Counted from the stretch's first letter, positions 17,801-26,168 are shown. The stretch: DNA of 64,000 nucleotides from Prevotellaceae bacterium (GCA_028723525.1 JAQYET010000069.1:62001-126000); one strand, 5' to 3'. Program-made: numbers and translations. The notes: generated by a model not told the origin, from the letters alone.

Positions 17801-19128
17801 GCAATACGGAGCGACTTTTCTTTAGGTTCACACCGCATGCCGATGTCATAAGCAAAGCCCGTTTGGTAATTAACTGGGACGAGATCACCGAAACCACCGA
17901 CGAGGCGGATGTGAAAATAGTCAAGGAAGTGGCAACAGGCACCGTGCGCGTGGGAACTCCTACCGACAACGACAACAGTTTCGCACCGGTGTTCATGAAC
18001 TGGAAAGCAAGTGCATCAGAGACGGTCTATGACAAGAACGGGCTGAATATCGGCGAGGGAAGCAAGATTTTGTCGATTTCATACAGGGGCTACACAAGCA
18101 ACAACCACAACGATGTGGCGTTCAAAGTATGGCTTCAGAACACCGACGATGCTGCCGGAAGCGTAGGCTCATTCAACAGAGAGAGCATGACTTTGGTATA
18201 TGATGCCACAAAGAGCATAGAGGCTGCGGGCAGCAGTATAGAGACTGTGGAGTTGCTGAAGTTCGACCTCACAACTCCTTTCGTTTACACCGGAGGCAAC
18301 CTTCGCGTGATTGTGCAGGAGGTGCGCAGCGACTTTGCAAGCGCGTTCTTCGAGTGCGACAACACGATGTATAACGCAACGGCGTATGAACGTGCCGGAG
18401 ATGAGGCTACATTACTATCGGGAGGAAGTTTCTCAGACAAGACTCACTCGCCTGTGATGTATCTCACCTATGATAACTACAAGAAGATTGAGGGCGTTGT
18501 CACCGATGCCTCAGACAATCAGCCGATAGAGAATGTAACGGTGACGGCAGTGTCGGGCGAGGTAATATATACTGCAACGACAAACAGCGAGGGCAGATAT
18601 TCAATCGGAATTGTGCAGCACGACAGGGAGTATAGCCTCAACGCAGCAGCCGAAAGCTATTTCCCAGCAGAGCCTGTCTGCGTAACACTCAACGAAGGCG
18701 ACGTGGAGCACGACTTCGCTCTCACCCGGTTGCATTATATCCTGTCCGGAAGCGTGACCGACAAGGCAACCGGCATGCCGATTGAAGGGGCAGAGATAAA
18801 GGCAGTGTCGGGAGAAACGGAATACCTTGCTACAACCGATGACGAGGGCAAATATCAGATTGCGGTGTATGTCATCAATGCCACATACGAGGTTACAGCC
18901 TCGGCAGGCGATATGTATAGACAGGAAACAAAGAGTATCGAGATAGCAGACGGTGACGTCGTTGCCGACTTCGAACTCACCGACTGGATGACATTGAACA
19001 TCTACAACGCGACAATCGATTTCTCAAAAGGTGACATCTTCGACATTCATGGGCGCAAGATGACCCGCGGCTCGTCACTTCCGCGAGGGATATACATACA
19101 GAACGGAAAGAAGTTCATAGTGAAATAG
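14887..19128 (+). CDS. 1413-residue secreted adhesin-like protein with T9SS sorting tail
   Basis: The signal peptide is MKRKSFLIIISLLLAAVTMA (then HAE). In order: a choice-of-anchor J-like domain (about 25-170), Ig/CARDB-like segments, a second anchor-like domain (about 410-545), and two copies of a module ending GGNLRxxxxx (about 650-800 and 1020-1165). Each module is followed by carboxypeptidase-regulatory-like domains (KGSVTDKHSKAAIKDAEVVV, EGVVTDASDNQPIENVTVTA, SGSVTDKATGMPIEGAEIKA). The tail is GDIFDIHGRKMTRG plus LPRGIYIQNGKKFIVK. The modules match those of the partial gene at 1-3095. Likely surface-attached or released; partner unknown. No protease or glycosidase catalytic motif was seen. 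Confidence 0.8.
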   Translation: MKRKSFLIIISLLLAAVTMAHAEVITDYNESFEGLDVSNKDFHPKGWAHHYYTSSYYSYNATYTLTDGGKSGQYLIVSQKYPNYTTYDDLLISPAVTGRVSLWVKSSGTAASVKFYKMTQSSTGAWTKAEEITPDVAPSLTENFQEYVFNNIAEATRIGIRGHQVGFDDFSAESAEVVLKTSLKIGETSTTALSAVDFDGTNSYGLVISVPLTNNGERDLNSGDDKFSLTLRAGSLTTSMEIATVAAADNIAVGESKTRDYTFTIDGSKINGTHSLYLFENISGTSNFVKRITFNPYMAKFVMRDTEGSGTSSVVSSGTTQNFGSVKTDTTRTFYIYNEGTAPLVLDIAISEGFETSLPTGTVIAAKQHEQIAITMKADSYGTKNGLLTIKGNDMDDFTMNLQGIVLDPEVWFEGFESGSLPADMTASQQWEFKADNGGYAFVASSTVSRLTTPKLTVGEGQTITLRIAKHSYSAWQTPTLKVFKLSSRGDEGELIADFSSEAEYGLWKTVTIDDVAAGECYLAINGAYIDIDEIYGFKKTFVAHDLMVTAQSLPATGEVNSAMKASMTVRNLGPTEIAGSYKAQLLINEAVAAEADAVEMEQSSTVTFNFNHTPHAAGENMPIAIRLVSNADNEVMASSEDATLTIKEETGNAETTVGTVSSATGYRSPIYTYDKYSWTDIVYPAEKIGIETGARISKLSFKGKNSTDLKAANIKVWIENTDVAAAPSKWSSQAENPAVELSDYVFPVTADGDVLVIDMGEKPFTYGGGNLRIRLKKTMDTPAGKVSFFIDNAAGSAAYNYDSTDKEEPSLYNTKAPVVSLSLIADPMTVKGSVTDKHSKAAIKDAEVVVKSGNIEYYGKTGEDGTYSINVLKKLSGYSVNVNLESYFPYSGDIAFTAGEYVHNITLTEAKDLYVVASDIPAEGMVNHEYVATIDLKNVNNDTFKASRYTAELYFGDELMAAAQTKDIGAGNTERLFFRFTPHADVISKARLVINWDEITETTDEADVKIVKEVATGTVRVGTPTDNDNSFAPVFMNWKASASETVYDKNGLNIGEGSKILSISYRGYTSNNHNDVAFKVWLQNTDDAAGSVGSFNRESMTLVYDATKSIEAAGSSIETVELLKFDLTTPFVYTGGNLRVIVQEVRSDFASAFFECDNTMYNATAYERAGDEATLLSGGSFSDKTHSPVMYLTYDNYKKIEGVVTDASDNQPIENVTVTAVSGEVIYTATTNSEGRYSIGIVQHDREYSLNAAAESYFPAEPVCVTLNEGDVEHDFALTRLHYILSGSVTDKATGMPIEGAEIKAVSGETEYLATTDDEGKYQIAVYVINATYEVTASAGDMYRQETKSIEIADGDVVADFELTDWMTLNIYNATIDFSKGDIFDIHGRKMTRGSSLPRGIYIQNGKKFIVK

Positions 19129-19141
19129 AAATCTTACTTAT

Positions 19142-19184
19142 AAAAACGGAGAATGTGGTATGCGTACCATCATTCTCCGTTTTT
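19142..19184. terminator. Bidirectional terminator between convergent genes
   Basis: AAAAACGGAGAATG and CATTCTCCGTTTTT with an inner GGTA-TGCG-TACC stem. T-runs occur on both strands, serving the 14887 gene and the minus-strand permease operon ending at 19242. Confidence 0.85.
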
Positions 19185-19241
19185 GTATCTTGCCGTGAGA
19201 GATTATCCCCCGACACGGCGAACTTACGAGTCTAAATCATA

Positions 19242-20537
19242 TCACTTGAACACGAAGTTTATCACGAACAGCAACGAAAGCACTATCAGCGTGGGGTTGA
19301 GAGCCTTCCACTGTGCCGTACAGAGTTTTATTATTACGAAACTCAGGATGCCGAGACATATGCCGTCGGCAATGGAATAGCACAACACCATCGTTATCAT
19401 GGTGATGAAGGCAGGGAAGGCTTCGCTGACATCGCTGAGGTCGATTTTCTTCACCGAGTCGAGCATCAGCACTCCTACGAGCACCAGCGCACCACTCGTT
19501 GCAGCACCGGGGATGAGCAGGAAGATTGGCGACAGAAGCAATGAGATGACAAACAACATACCTGTCACAAAGGAGGTCATTCCAGAACGTCCGCCCTCGG
19601 CAATCCCCGACGCACTCTCCACATAGGTGGTGATGGTGCTGCTGCCGAGCATTGCGCCGCAGGTGGTACCGATGGCGTCGCTCATCATTGCCTGACTCAC
19701 TCGTGGAATACTGCCATCGGGCTTCACGATGCCTGTCTTCTCGGCAAGCCCTACAAGCGTTCCTATCGTGTCGAAGATGTTCACCATGAGCAGAGAAAAC
19801 ACCACAAGCACCGTCTGCAACGACAAGAAGCCGTCGAAATCGAACTGACAGAAGATTGGCGACAGCGAATGAGGAGCCGAAACGGGTATCCAGCCCTCAG
19901 GAATTTCGGTCACTCCCATCGGTATTCCCACAACAGTGGCAATGATAATGCCATAGAACAGCGAGCCTTTCACGCGTCGCGCCATGAGCACACCGCTCAA
20001 CACGATGGCTATGATGCCGAGCGTTGCCGTGGGAGTGAAGTTGCCCAGCGACACGAAAGTGGCAGGGTTAGCCACTATGATACCCGAGTTTTTCAATCCG
20101 ATGAACGCTATGAACATTCCGATACCTGCCGACACCGCAAATCTCAGGTTCTGAGGAATACTGTTAAGTATCAGTTCGCGCACATTGAAGAATGTTATTA
20201 TTATGAACAGCACACCCTCGATGAGCATTATCGCCAGCGACTGTTGCCACGAGTATCCCATTGCCTGACACAGCGTGTAGGCAAAGAAGGCGTTCAATCC
20301 CATCGACGGAGCCTGCGCAAAAGGCAGTTTCGCCATGAACGCCAGCAGCAGTGTTGCTATGGCAGAAGCAACGGCAGTGGCAGTGAACAGTGCCCCTTTG
20401 TCCATTCCGGTGGAAGAAAGAATCGACGGATTTACCGCAAGGATATAACTCATCGTGAGGAAAGTAGTTGCGCCGGCGATAATTTCCGTGCGCATCTTCA
20501 TTGTCTTTGGGTCGAAGCCCAGCAGTTTATTTAACAT
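19242..20537 (-). CDS. NCS2-family purine permease (AzgA/PbuG type)
   Basis: 431 residues, 12-14 hydrophobic helices, inner membrane. The AzgA-like signature sequences are present: TEIIAGATTFLTMSYILAVNP, FAQAPSMGLNAFFAYT and ITTYVESASGIAEGGRSGMTS, matching hypoxanthine/guanine/adenine proton symporters. It is the last gene of an apparent operon uraA - DUF5020 - azgA-like: 21 bp separate it from the DUF5020 channel gene, and the terminator lies at 19142-19184. The exact purine specificity cannot be read from sequence. Confidence 0.9.
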   Translation of the reverse strand: MLNKLLGFDPKTMKMRTEIIAGATTFLTMSYILAVNPSILSSTGMDKGALFTATAVASAIATLLLAFMAKLPFAQAPSMGLNAFFAYTLCQAMGYSWQQSLAIMLIEGVLFIIITFFNVRELILNSIPQNLRFAVSAGIGMFIAFIGLKNSGIIVANPATFVSLGNFTPTATLGIIAIVLSGVLMARRVKGSLFYGIIIATVVGIPMGVTEIPEGWIPVSAPHSLSPIFCQFDFDGFLSLQTVLVVFSLLMVNIFDTIGTLVGLAEKTGIVKPDGSIPRVSQAMMSDAIGTTCGAMLGSSTITTYVESASGIAEGGRSGMTSFVTGMLFVISLLLSPIFLLIPGAATSGALVLVGVLMLDSVKKIDLSDVSEAFPAFITMITMVLCYSIADGICLGILSFVIIKLCTAQWKALNPTLIVLSLLFVINFVFK

Positions 20538-20558
20538 AGACTCTTGATGTTTTTATTT

Positions 20559-21302
20559 TCAGAATGTCCACTTTGCCGCAATCGTGGGTATTGCATAGAA
20601 CTTGTCGTTGCGCCCGTTGTCGTTCCACACGAAATTGTTTGAAATCTCAACCTCGGTTCCCAGACTGAGGTTTACGCCCTCCATTCCCTTGAAGGTGTTC
20701 AGGTTGAGCCACAGTTGTGGCTCCGAGAGCAATATCAGGTTGCCCCTTACGCTCGGGTCGTACCACAAATCGCAGAAGCCACTGAACGTGACACGGTTGT
20801 TTGCCAACTGCAATCCCCATACTCCCGTGACCTGAAATCCGCTGAAAGGATTGGCGGCGTAGTGTCTGTTTTTGAAATAATACTTATACATTGCCTGCAC
20901 TGACAGGGTCTTGGAGAAGTCGGCAGAGTGCCAGTTCCACGCTCCACCGGCAAGCACTGCATGGCGGAAACGGGTGGCGTTCCATGTCTCTTCGTTTGAA
21001 GTCAGTCCGCCGTCATACTCCACGTGGAATGCCCACTGCTTGTTTTTCGTGATGTTGAATTCGCGGGCTATTTCCCAGTATGCGCCGGCAACGCCGTCAC
21101 GCTGGTAGTCGATGTCGGTGAAGAGGTAGGTGCTACCCCACTTGTCTGGTTTGAACATCTCCACCGTTGTCGTCACACTCGGGCGCGACGACAGGTCTTT
21201 GTCTAACGAATGTCCCAAATCATAGTGCAACTGCACGTTCTGGGCACGACCAATTCCCGCCGATGCGAGAACGATTGTGCAAGTAAGTAAAAAGCGATTC
21301 AT
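20559..21302 (-). CDS. DUF5020 family outer-membrane channel-like protein (Tsx/OmpK-like)
   Basis: 247 residues with a signal peptide (MNRFLLTCTIVLASAGIGRA, then QN). The rest is amphipathic beta-strand with aromatic girdles (STYLFTDIDYQRDGVAGAYWEI, WAFHVEYDGGL, VRGNLILLSEPQLWLNLN) and ends in Phe (AAKWTF), as outer-membrane barrels do. The length and opening match DUF5020, a relative of the nucleoside channel Tsx. It sits between a uracil permease gene and a purine permease gene, so the inferred role is outer-membrane passage of nucleobases or nucleosides. Confidence 0.8.
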   Translation of the reverse strand: MNRFLLTCTIVLASAGIGRAQNVQLHYDLGHSLDKDLSSRPSVTTTVEMFKPDKWGSTYLFTDIDYQRDGVAGAYWEIAREFNITKNKQWAFHVEYDGGLTSNEETWNATRFRHAVLAGGAWNWHSADFSKTLSVQAMYKYYFKNRHYAANPFSGFQVTGVWGLQLANNRVTFSGFCDLWYDPSVRGNLILLSEPQLWLNLNTFKGMEGVNLSLGTEVEISNNFVWNDNGRNDKFYAIPTIAAKWTF

Positions 21303-21389
21303 GATTTTATTTTATAAAAAATTAAGGGTTTACGGTGCGTACATTGGCACACACCCGATTGATGAATGAATGATATTTCAGATGTTTTT

Positions 21390-22607
21390 CTACTCCTCTT
21401 GAGCCTCTTCGCTGCCATCCTTTGTCTTTGGCAGGAGCAGGTTGAGCAGCACTCCGATGATTGCCGACAGACCAATGCCCGACAGGGTGAAGCCGTTAGA
21501 CGAGAGCACTGCGCCGCCGATGCCCATCGTAAGCGTTACAGAGATGATGACAACGTTGCGCGTTTCGCTCATGTTCACCTTGTGCTGAATGAGGTTTTGA
21601 ATACCAACGCTGGCAATCGTACCAAACAACAGCAGCATTATTCCTCCCAACACTGCCTTCGGGATTGACTGAAGCAGGGCACTCAACTTACCTATTACCG
21701 AAAACACTATTGCCGTAGCTGCCGATATTCTTATCACGGCAGGACTCGTCACCTTGGTTATCGACATCGCTCCTGTCACCTCCGAATAGGTTGTTTCGGG
21801 CGGTCCTCCGAGGAAAGCGGAAACCAAACATGCCAATCCGTCACCCAACATGGTGCGGTGGAGTCCCGGGTCTTTGATGAAGTCTTTATCTGCCACGGCA
21901 CTGACCACATAGACATCGCCGATGTGCTCGATGACAGGTGCCACGGCAACGGGTATCATGTAGAGGAACGGAGCCCATTGGAAGTGGGTTATCGTGGTGA
22001 ATGATACGGGATTGGTGAGCCACGGCGAGGCTGCCACAGGCGCGAAATCAACCTCTCCCATCACCACTGCCACGATATAACCGGCGACGATGCCACAAAT
22101 CACGGGAACCAGTTTCATCAGCCCCCGGGCAAAGGTGAGCACGAGAATTGCGCAGGCAAGCGAGACGAATGCGAGCGTCCAGTTTGATTTTGCCATGTCA
22201 ACGGCACTGCCGGAAAGCGACAGTCCGATGAGAATGATTACCGGTCCGATTACCACCGGCGGGAAAACGCGGCTAAGAAACTGCCTGCCCTGCCACTTCA
22301 CAAGCGCACTCATCAGGAAATAAACCAGCGAAACGCTCGTCAGTCCTGCCAGTGTGCCGGGCAGTCCCCACTCTTCGGTGGCAGCGATGATTGGCGCGAT
22401 GAAGGCAAACGAACTCCCCAAGAAAATCGGAACCTTGCCTTTTGTTACCAAATGGAAGATGAAGGTGCCGATACCTGCAGTGAAAAGGGCTGTCGAGGGA
22501 TTGATGCCTACGAGCAGTGGCACGAGCACCGTTGCCCCGAAAGCAACGAAAAGAAATTGCACTCCGACAATTGTCTTTTTAGAACTTGAAAGTGTTTCTG
22601 TTCTCAT
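21390..22607 (-). CDS. uraA: Uracil/xanthine-type NCS2 permease
   Basis: 405 residues from the ATG at 22607 (MRTETLSSSKKTIVGVQFLF). Upstream codons to 22691 cross the promoter area and are not family-like. It is an inner-membrane proton symporter with the NCS2 fold. Conserved sites include VAVAPVIEHIGDVYVVSAV and the substrate-loop motif GGPPETTYSEVTGAMSITK, which is nearer UraA than AzgA, so uracil is the first guess. A -7-like TAATTTTG lies at 22662-22669 on the minus strand. It leads the uptake operon with the DUF5020 channel and the purine permease. Confidence 0.9.
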   Translation of the reverse strand: MRTETLSSSKKTIVGVQFLFVAFGATVLVPLLVGINPSTALFTAGIGTFIFHLVTKGKVPIFLGSSFAFIAPIIAATEEWGLPGTLAGLTSVSLVYFLMSALVKWQGRQFLSRVFPPVVIGPVIILIGLSLSGSAVDMAKSNWTLAFVSLACAILVLTFARGLMKLVPVICGIVAGYIVAVVMGEVDFAPVAASPWLTNPVSFTTITHFQWAPFLYMIPVAVAPVIEHIGDVYVVSAVADKDFIKDPGLHRTMLGDGLACLVSAFLGGPPETTYSEVTGAMSITKVTSPAVIRISAATAIVFSVIGKLSALLQSIPKAVLGGIMLLLFGTIASVGIQNLIQHKVNMSETRNVVIISVTLTMGIGGAVLSSNGFTLSGIGLSAIIGVLLNLLLPKTKDGSEEAQEE

Positions 22608-22762
22608 TTCTTTATTATAAGTAGGTGGTTCTCTATGAATGGGAATGCCGTTTGGACCGCGCAAAATTACAAAGAAAAGTTGAAACAGCAATGTTTCATT
22701 TATATATTTATAACACTTGCGGTAAAAAAAATGTTTCGTTACCGCGCTATCCCATAACGTTA

Positions 22763-22817
22763 AACCCCAATCTCTTTATTTATTGCAATTCATATTGCAA
22801 ACTTAGAGATTGGGGTT
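22763..22817 (-). terminator. Long two-tier hairpin overlapping the wbqC stop codon
   Basis: Outer arms AACCCCAATCTCT (22763-22775) and AGAGATTGGGGTT (22805-22817); inner arms TTGCAAT (22783-22789) and ATTGCAA (22794-22800) with loop TCAT. It lies between wbqC and uraA (both minus). No U-tract follows, so terminator or attenuator is uncertain. Confidence 0.55.
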
Positions 22818-23421
22818 AAAGATAGAAAATGGCTTCGTTTCCCATGTTGAAAAGCAGGTCGAGCACACTGAGGTTGGGAATGAAGCCGTGCCTGTGGTCA
22901 TACACCTGATAGTAGGGTTGGGGATTGAAATCGGCGTCGGGCATCGGATGTTTCGGACGAATGGCGTCGCGGAAGTCGTTGGCGGCAGCTTCGGCATAAC
23001 CCGAAGTGACGCCTATTTGCGGTCTCACATCAAGAAGTTCGCACAGGAGTTGGGTCAGTTCCATGTTGAAATCGAAGAGGAAGTCTCTCTTTTTTTCAAA
23101 CAGCGGGCGCAGGTCGTCGGCATAATAGTCGAAAAACGGACTGTCGCCGTATGCCGTGGCAAGTGCAGTCCAGTGCTGCCGCCGCCAGTTTCCATGATCG
23201 CTGATACGCACATCGCGCATCAAGCATTTCTCCTCTTCAGGCCGTTCCACAGGTATTGTGAGCGACTGCGTGCCGTTGGCAGTGGCTATCACGCAACGGT
23301 TGCGGTAGGTTTGTTTCAGGAAATGGTCATACTGCTCCACCAGCACCATGTCATAGCGGTTAAGTTTCTGAAACCATTGCACCGGAGCGCAGTAGGCAGA
23401 CGAGAGCAATGCTGTGGTCAT
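22816..23421 (-). CDS. WbqC-like family protein
   Basis: 201 residues from the ATG at 23421, which overlaps the stop of the preceding peptidase gene as ATGA, so translation is coupled. The opening (LLSSAYCAPVQWFQKLNRYD) and VLVEQYDHFLKQTYRNRCVIATANGTQSLTIPV are typical of the WbqC family, found in surface polysaccharide loci and, in Bacteroidetes, beside signal peptidase genes. The biochemical activity is not settled. A 243-codon version starting at 23547 would run through the peptidase gene and is rejected. Confidence 0.85.
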   Translation of the reverse strand: MTTALLSSAYCAPVQWFQKLNRYDMVLVEQYDHFLKQTYRNRCVIATANGTQSLTIPVERPEEEKCLMRDVRISDHGNWRRQHWTALATAYGDSPFFDYYADDLRPLFEKKRDFLFDFNMELTQLLCELLDVRPQIGVTSGYAEAAANDFRDAIRPKHPMPDADFNPQPYYQVYDHRHGFIPNLSVLDLLFNMGNEAIFYL

Positions 23422-23828
23422 CGTTGCGCAAATGATAGTCTGTAGGCCTTGCCGATGATGTCGTCGCGGTGTATCAAAGCCTGCCTGCCGCCCTGCCGGA
23501 CGAGGAACACCGCCCTCTCGCTGCAGCCGCAACGCTGACAGCCGCAACGCTCCGGGAGCACGTATTGCCTGCCGCCGAGTGCCACAGTGTCGCCGGGGAT
23601 GTTGCCGATGACGCCGATATACGACGAGTCGGCAGTAAACACCACGATGTCGCCACGCAGGAAACGCCCCCGGCTCAATCTGTTCACCACAACACGGTCG
23701 TTCTTTTTCAGCACAGGCTCGAGACTTGAGTTCGGCACTTTGTATATCGTGAAAGCGTAACTCCTCACTGCCAGCATCAAAACCAATGCCAGAGCCAGAG
23801 TCAGAATGAACTTCAAGGCGTTACGCAT
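23418..23828 (-). CDS. Short S26-family signal peptidase-like protein, catalytic Lys not seen
   Basis: 136 residues, with one N-terminal membrane helix (FILTLALALVLMLAVRSYAF). The nucleophile motif VPNSSL places Ser35 at the catalytic position and RGDIVVF follows. Where active enzymes have YIKR before PGD, this protein reads YIGVIGNIPGD, so the general-base Lys is replaced by Gly72. The GDNR box is missing as well. Either it is an inactive paralogue or it uses another base. It lies 38 bp behind the full-length lepB and overlaps wbqC. Confidence 0.75.
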   Translation of the reverse strand: MRNALKFILTLALALVLMLAVRSYAFTIYKVPNSSLEPVLKKNDRVVVNRLSRGRFLRGDIVVFTADSSYIGVIGNIPGDTVALGGRQYVLPERCGCQRCGCSERAVFLVRQGGRQALIHRDDIIGKAYRLSFAQR

Positions 23829-23866
23829 ACTTCCTTACCTCCCTACTCCCTTTGCTCCGACGGCAA

Positions 23867-25306
23867 TCACTTTATGTTGTCAACCCATCTGAACAATCTG
23901 TTCCAACGTATGCTGGAAAGTGCACTTCGGTCTGGGTCGATGCTCCACCAGATGAATATCGGCTTACCCACAATATGGTCTTCGGGCACAAAGCCCCAGT
24001 ATCGGGAGTCGGCAGAGTTGTGCCTGTTGTCGCCCATCATCCAGTAATAGTCCATCTTGAAGGTGTACTCGTTTGTTTCCTTGCCGTTGATGAAGATTTT
24101 CCCGTTGCGCACTTCGAGCTCGTTCCCCTCATACACACGTATCGGGCGTTCATAGATAGCGATGTTGTCCATTGTGAGTTTAACGCTCTTGCCCTTCTGC
24201 GGAATCCATATCGGACCGTAATTGTCTCGTGTCCAACCATAATGTCCGTTCAAAGGATAGAGGAACATGTCGCCTTCCACGTCGGTGTTTATGGTCACAT
24301 CGGTCACCATTTCCTTATGTCTGCGCAGTTCGTCGGCGGCACGCTTCGTTAGCGGCATATATCCGTTTTGGTTCAGACACATCTTGTCTTCAATGGTGAT
24401 ACCGATTTCGCGCATCGTCTCTTCGGGTATGTCGCCGGTCTTCTTCATGCGGTAGGTGTATTGCACATTGTCCGGTTCCTTGTTCGCCTTGCCGTCAAGA
24501 TATATGATGCGGTCTTTTATCTGCAGTGTCTGTCCGGGCAGTCCCACACAGCGTTTCACGTAGTTCTCGCGGCGGTCTGTCGGTCGTGAGTCGATGTCGC
24601 CGTATGTGCTGCGCTGACCTTCGATATATCCGCGCCCGGCGGCATACACCTTGCGGAAATAGTCCCACCGCTGCTGCGGAGAGAGTGAGTCAACGCTGAC
24701 CTGACTGTTGTATATCTGATAGCCGTACGAATAGCACATCTGATAGTAGTCCTGCGCCTGCCATTGCGCGGCAGAGCAGATGGTGTCGCCGGCAGGATAG
24801 TTGAACACCACGATGTCGTTGAGTTCAACCTTTCCGAGACCTTTCACCCGGCGGTAGTCCCAATGCGGGAACTCCACATACGACTTGCACTCAAACAGCG
24901 GCAGTGTGTGCTGCGTGAGAGGCAGTGTGAGCGGCGTCTGCGGGATGCGCGGACCGTAACTCACCTTCGACACGAAGAGATAGTCGCCGGTGAGAAGAGA
25001 CTTCTCAAGCGACGACGAGGGTATGACATAGTTCTGAAAGAAGAACTGATTGATGAAATAAACGGCTACGAGGGCGAACACCAAGGCATCTACCCACGAC
25101 ATGATGAAGCGCACCGGTCCCTCGGAGTCTTTCCACCACTGCCATCTTATCTTTTTGGTGATATACACATCGAAAATGAACGGCACCACAATCAGTCCCA
25201 GCCAACTCTCCACCCATAAGAGGAAGAGAAGGTAAAGCACCGTCACCGCAATGAACTTTGTCCACTGCCATTTCATGTTGAGTTTCTTCTTTGACTTGTC
25301 AATCAT
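23867..25306 (-). CDS. lepB: Signal peptidase I (long Bacteroidetes form)
   Basis: 479 residues, larger than the usual 250-330 because of an insert at about 125-240. Two membrane helices lie at about 18-48 and 66-90. Catalytic Ser99 is in VIPSSSLEKSLL and Lys251 in YVKRCVGLPG. Box E near the C-terminus reads GDNRHNSADSRYWGFVP. It removes signal peptides from exported proteins, which are abundant in this window. An internal Met11 is a possible alternative start. It lies 62 bp from dapB and precedes a second S26 gene and wbqC. Confidence 0.95.
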   Translation of the reverse strand: MIDKSKKKLNMKWQWTKFIAVTVLYLLFLLWVESWLGLIVVPFIFDVYITKKIRWQWWKDSEGPVRFIMSWVDALVFALVAVYFINQFFFQNYVIPSSSLEKSLLTGDYLFVSKVSYGPRIPQTPLTLPLTQHTLPLFECKSYVEFPHWDYRRVKGLGKVELNDIVVFNYPAGDTICSAAQWQAQDYYQMCYSYGYQIYNSQVSVDSLSPQQRWDYFRKVYAAGRGYIEGQRSTYGDIDSRPTDRRENYVKRCVGLPGQTLQIKDRIIYLDGKANKEPDNVQYTYRMKKTGDIPEETMREIGITIEDKMCLNQNGYMPLTKRAADELRRHKEMVTDVTINTDVEGDMFLYPLNGHYGWTRDNYGPIWIPQKGKSVKLTMDNIAIYERPIRVYEGNELEVRNGKIFINGKETNEYTFKMDYYWMMGDNRHNSADSRYWGFVPEDHIVGKPIFIWWSIDPDRSALSSIRWNRLFRWVDNIK

Positions 25307-25368
25307 ATCTTTTCTTTAAATTAAATTCCAATTCCATTGTTTCCTTCTCTGCGGGTCGGCTCTCGCGT

Positions 25369-26145
25369 TCAGCCTTTCATCCAGCCGAACATGTCGTCGA
25401 TGGTGAGCAGTCCGCTGTGGCTGTAGGTGTATTCGGCGGCAAGAACCGCACCTATCGCAAATCCCTTGCGCGAGTGAGCGTCGTGACTTATGGTGATGCA
25501 GTCTGCCTCAGAGTCATATCTCACGGTGTGTATTCCCGGCACTTCGCCCCGGCGCAGCGAGTCGATGCGGAGCATGTTCGGGGCGTACGGCTGGTTTTCC
25601 TGACCTTTCACCCAGTCGTCCTTGCGGTCAATCTCGCCGATTATCCCTTCTGCCAGTGTTATCGCCGTACCGCTGGGGGCGTCAATCTTGTGCACATGGT
25701 GGGTCTCCTCGAGGTGGACATCATAATCCCCGAAACCGTTCATCAACTTCGCAAGATAGCGGTTGACGGCAGAGAAGATTGCAACTCCCACCGAGAAATT
25801 GCTCGCCCAGAACAGTGTGTGTCCTCCCTCGCCGTCCTTTCCTCCGGCGGGGTCTGCCTGCCGGCACGAACTGCACATGCGTTTCACCTCCTCGCCGTGC
25901 TCCTTCTGCCAGCCTGTGCTGCCGCTCACCACCTTCACATTCTTCTCGAAAGCGCGGCATATATTGTCGTAAGCCGACTGCGGAGTGGTGAACTCTATCG
26001 CCACATCGGCACTCGCGAAAGCCTCGCTGTCAAAGTCGGCGCGGTTGTTTACGTCGATGATGCTCACTATCTCGTGACCGCGGCTCAGCGCAACCTGTTC
26101 TATCATCTTGCCCATCTTGCCGTAGCCTATCAATGCAATTTTCAT
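25369..26145 (-). CDS. dapB: 4-hydroxy-tetrahydrodipicolinate reductase
   Basis: 258 residues; an NAD(P)H-dependent step of the lysine/diaminopimelate pathway. The Rossmann loop is IGYGKMGKMIE at residue 6. SGSTGW, WASNFSVGVAIF and the active-site block EETHHVHKIDAPSGTA are intact. Between strands, residues about 91-108 (CSSCRQADPAGGKDGEGG) form a short GC-rich insertion where most homologues have only a few residues. A -7 box lies at 26169-26176. The gene heads a dapB-lepB-S26-wbqC run. Confidence 0.95.
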   Translation of the reverse strand: MKIALIGYGKMGKMIEQVALSRGHEIVSIIDVNNRADFDSEAFASADVAIEFTTPQSAYDNICRAFEKNVKVVSGSTGWQKEHGEEVKRMCSSCRQADPAGGKDGEGGHTLFWASNFSVGVAIFSAVNRYLAKLMNGFGDYDVHLEETHHVHKIDAPSGTAITLAEGIIGEIDRKDDWVKGQENQPYAPNMLRIDSLRRGEVPGIHTVRYDSEADCITISHDAHSRKGFAIGAVLAAEYTYSHSGLLTIDDMFGWMKG

Positions 26146-26168
26146 ATCGTTACGAATTTAAAACTCTG

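Noticed and set aside
23422..23547. Longer start for the WbqC-like protein
   Set aside because: The extra 42 residues are an out-of-frame reading of the S26 peptidase gene; the ATGA overlap at 23418-23421 gives the family start.
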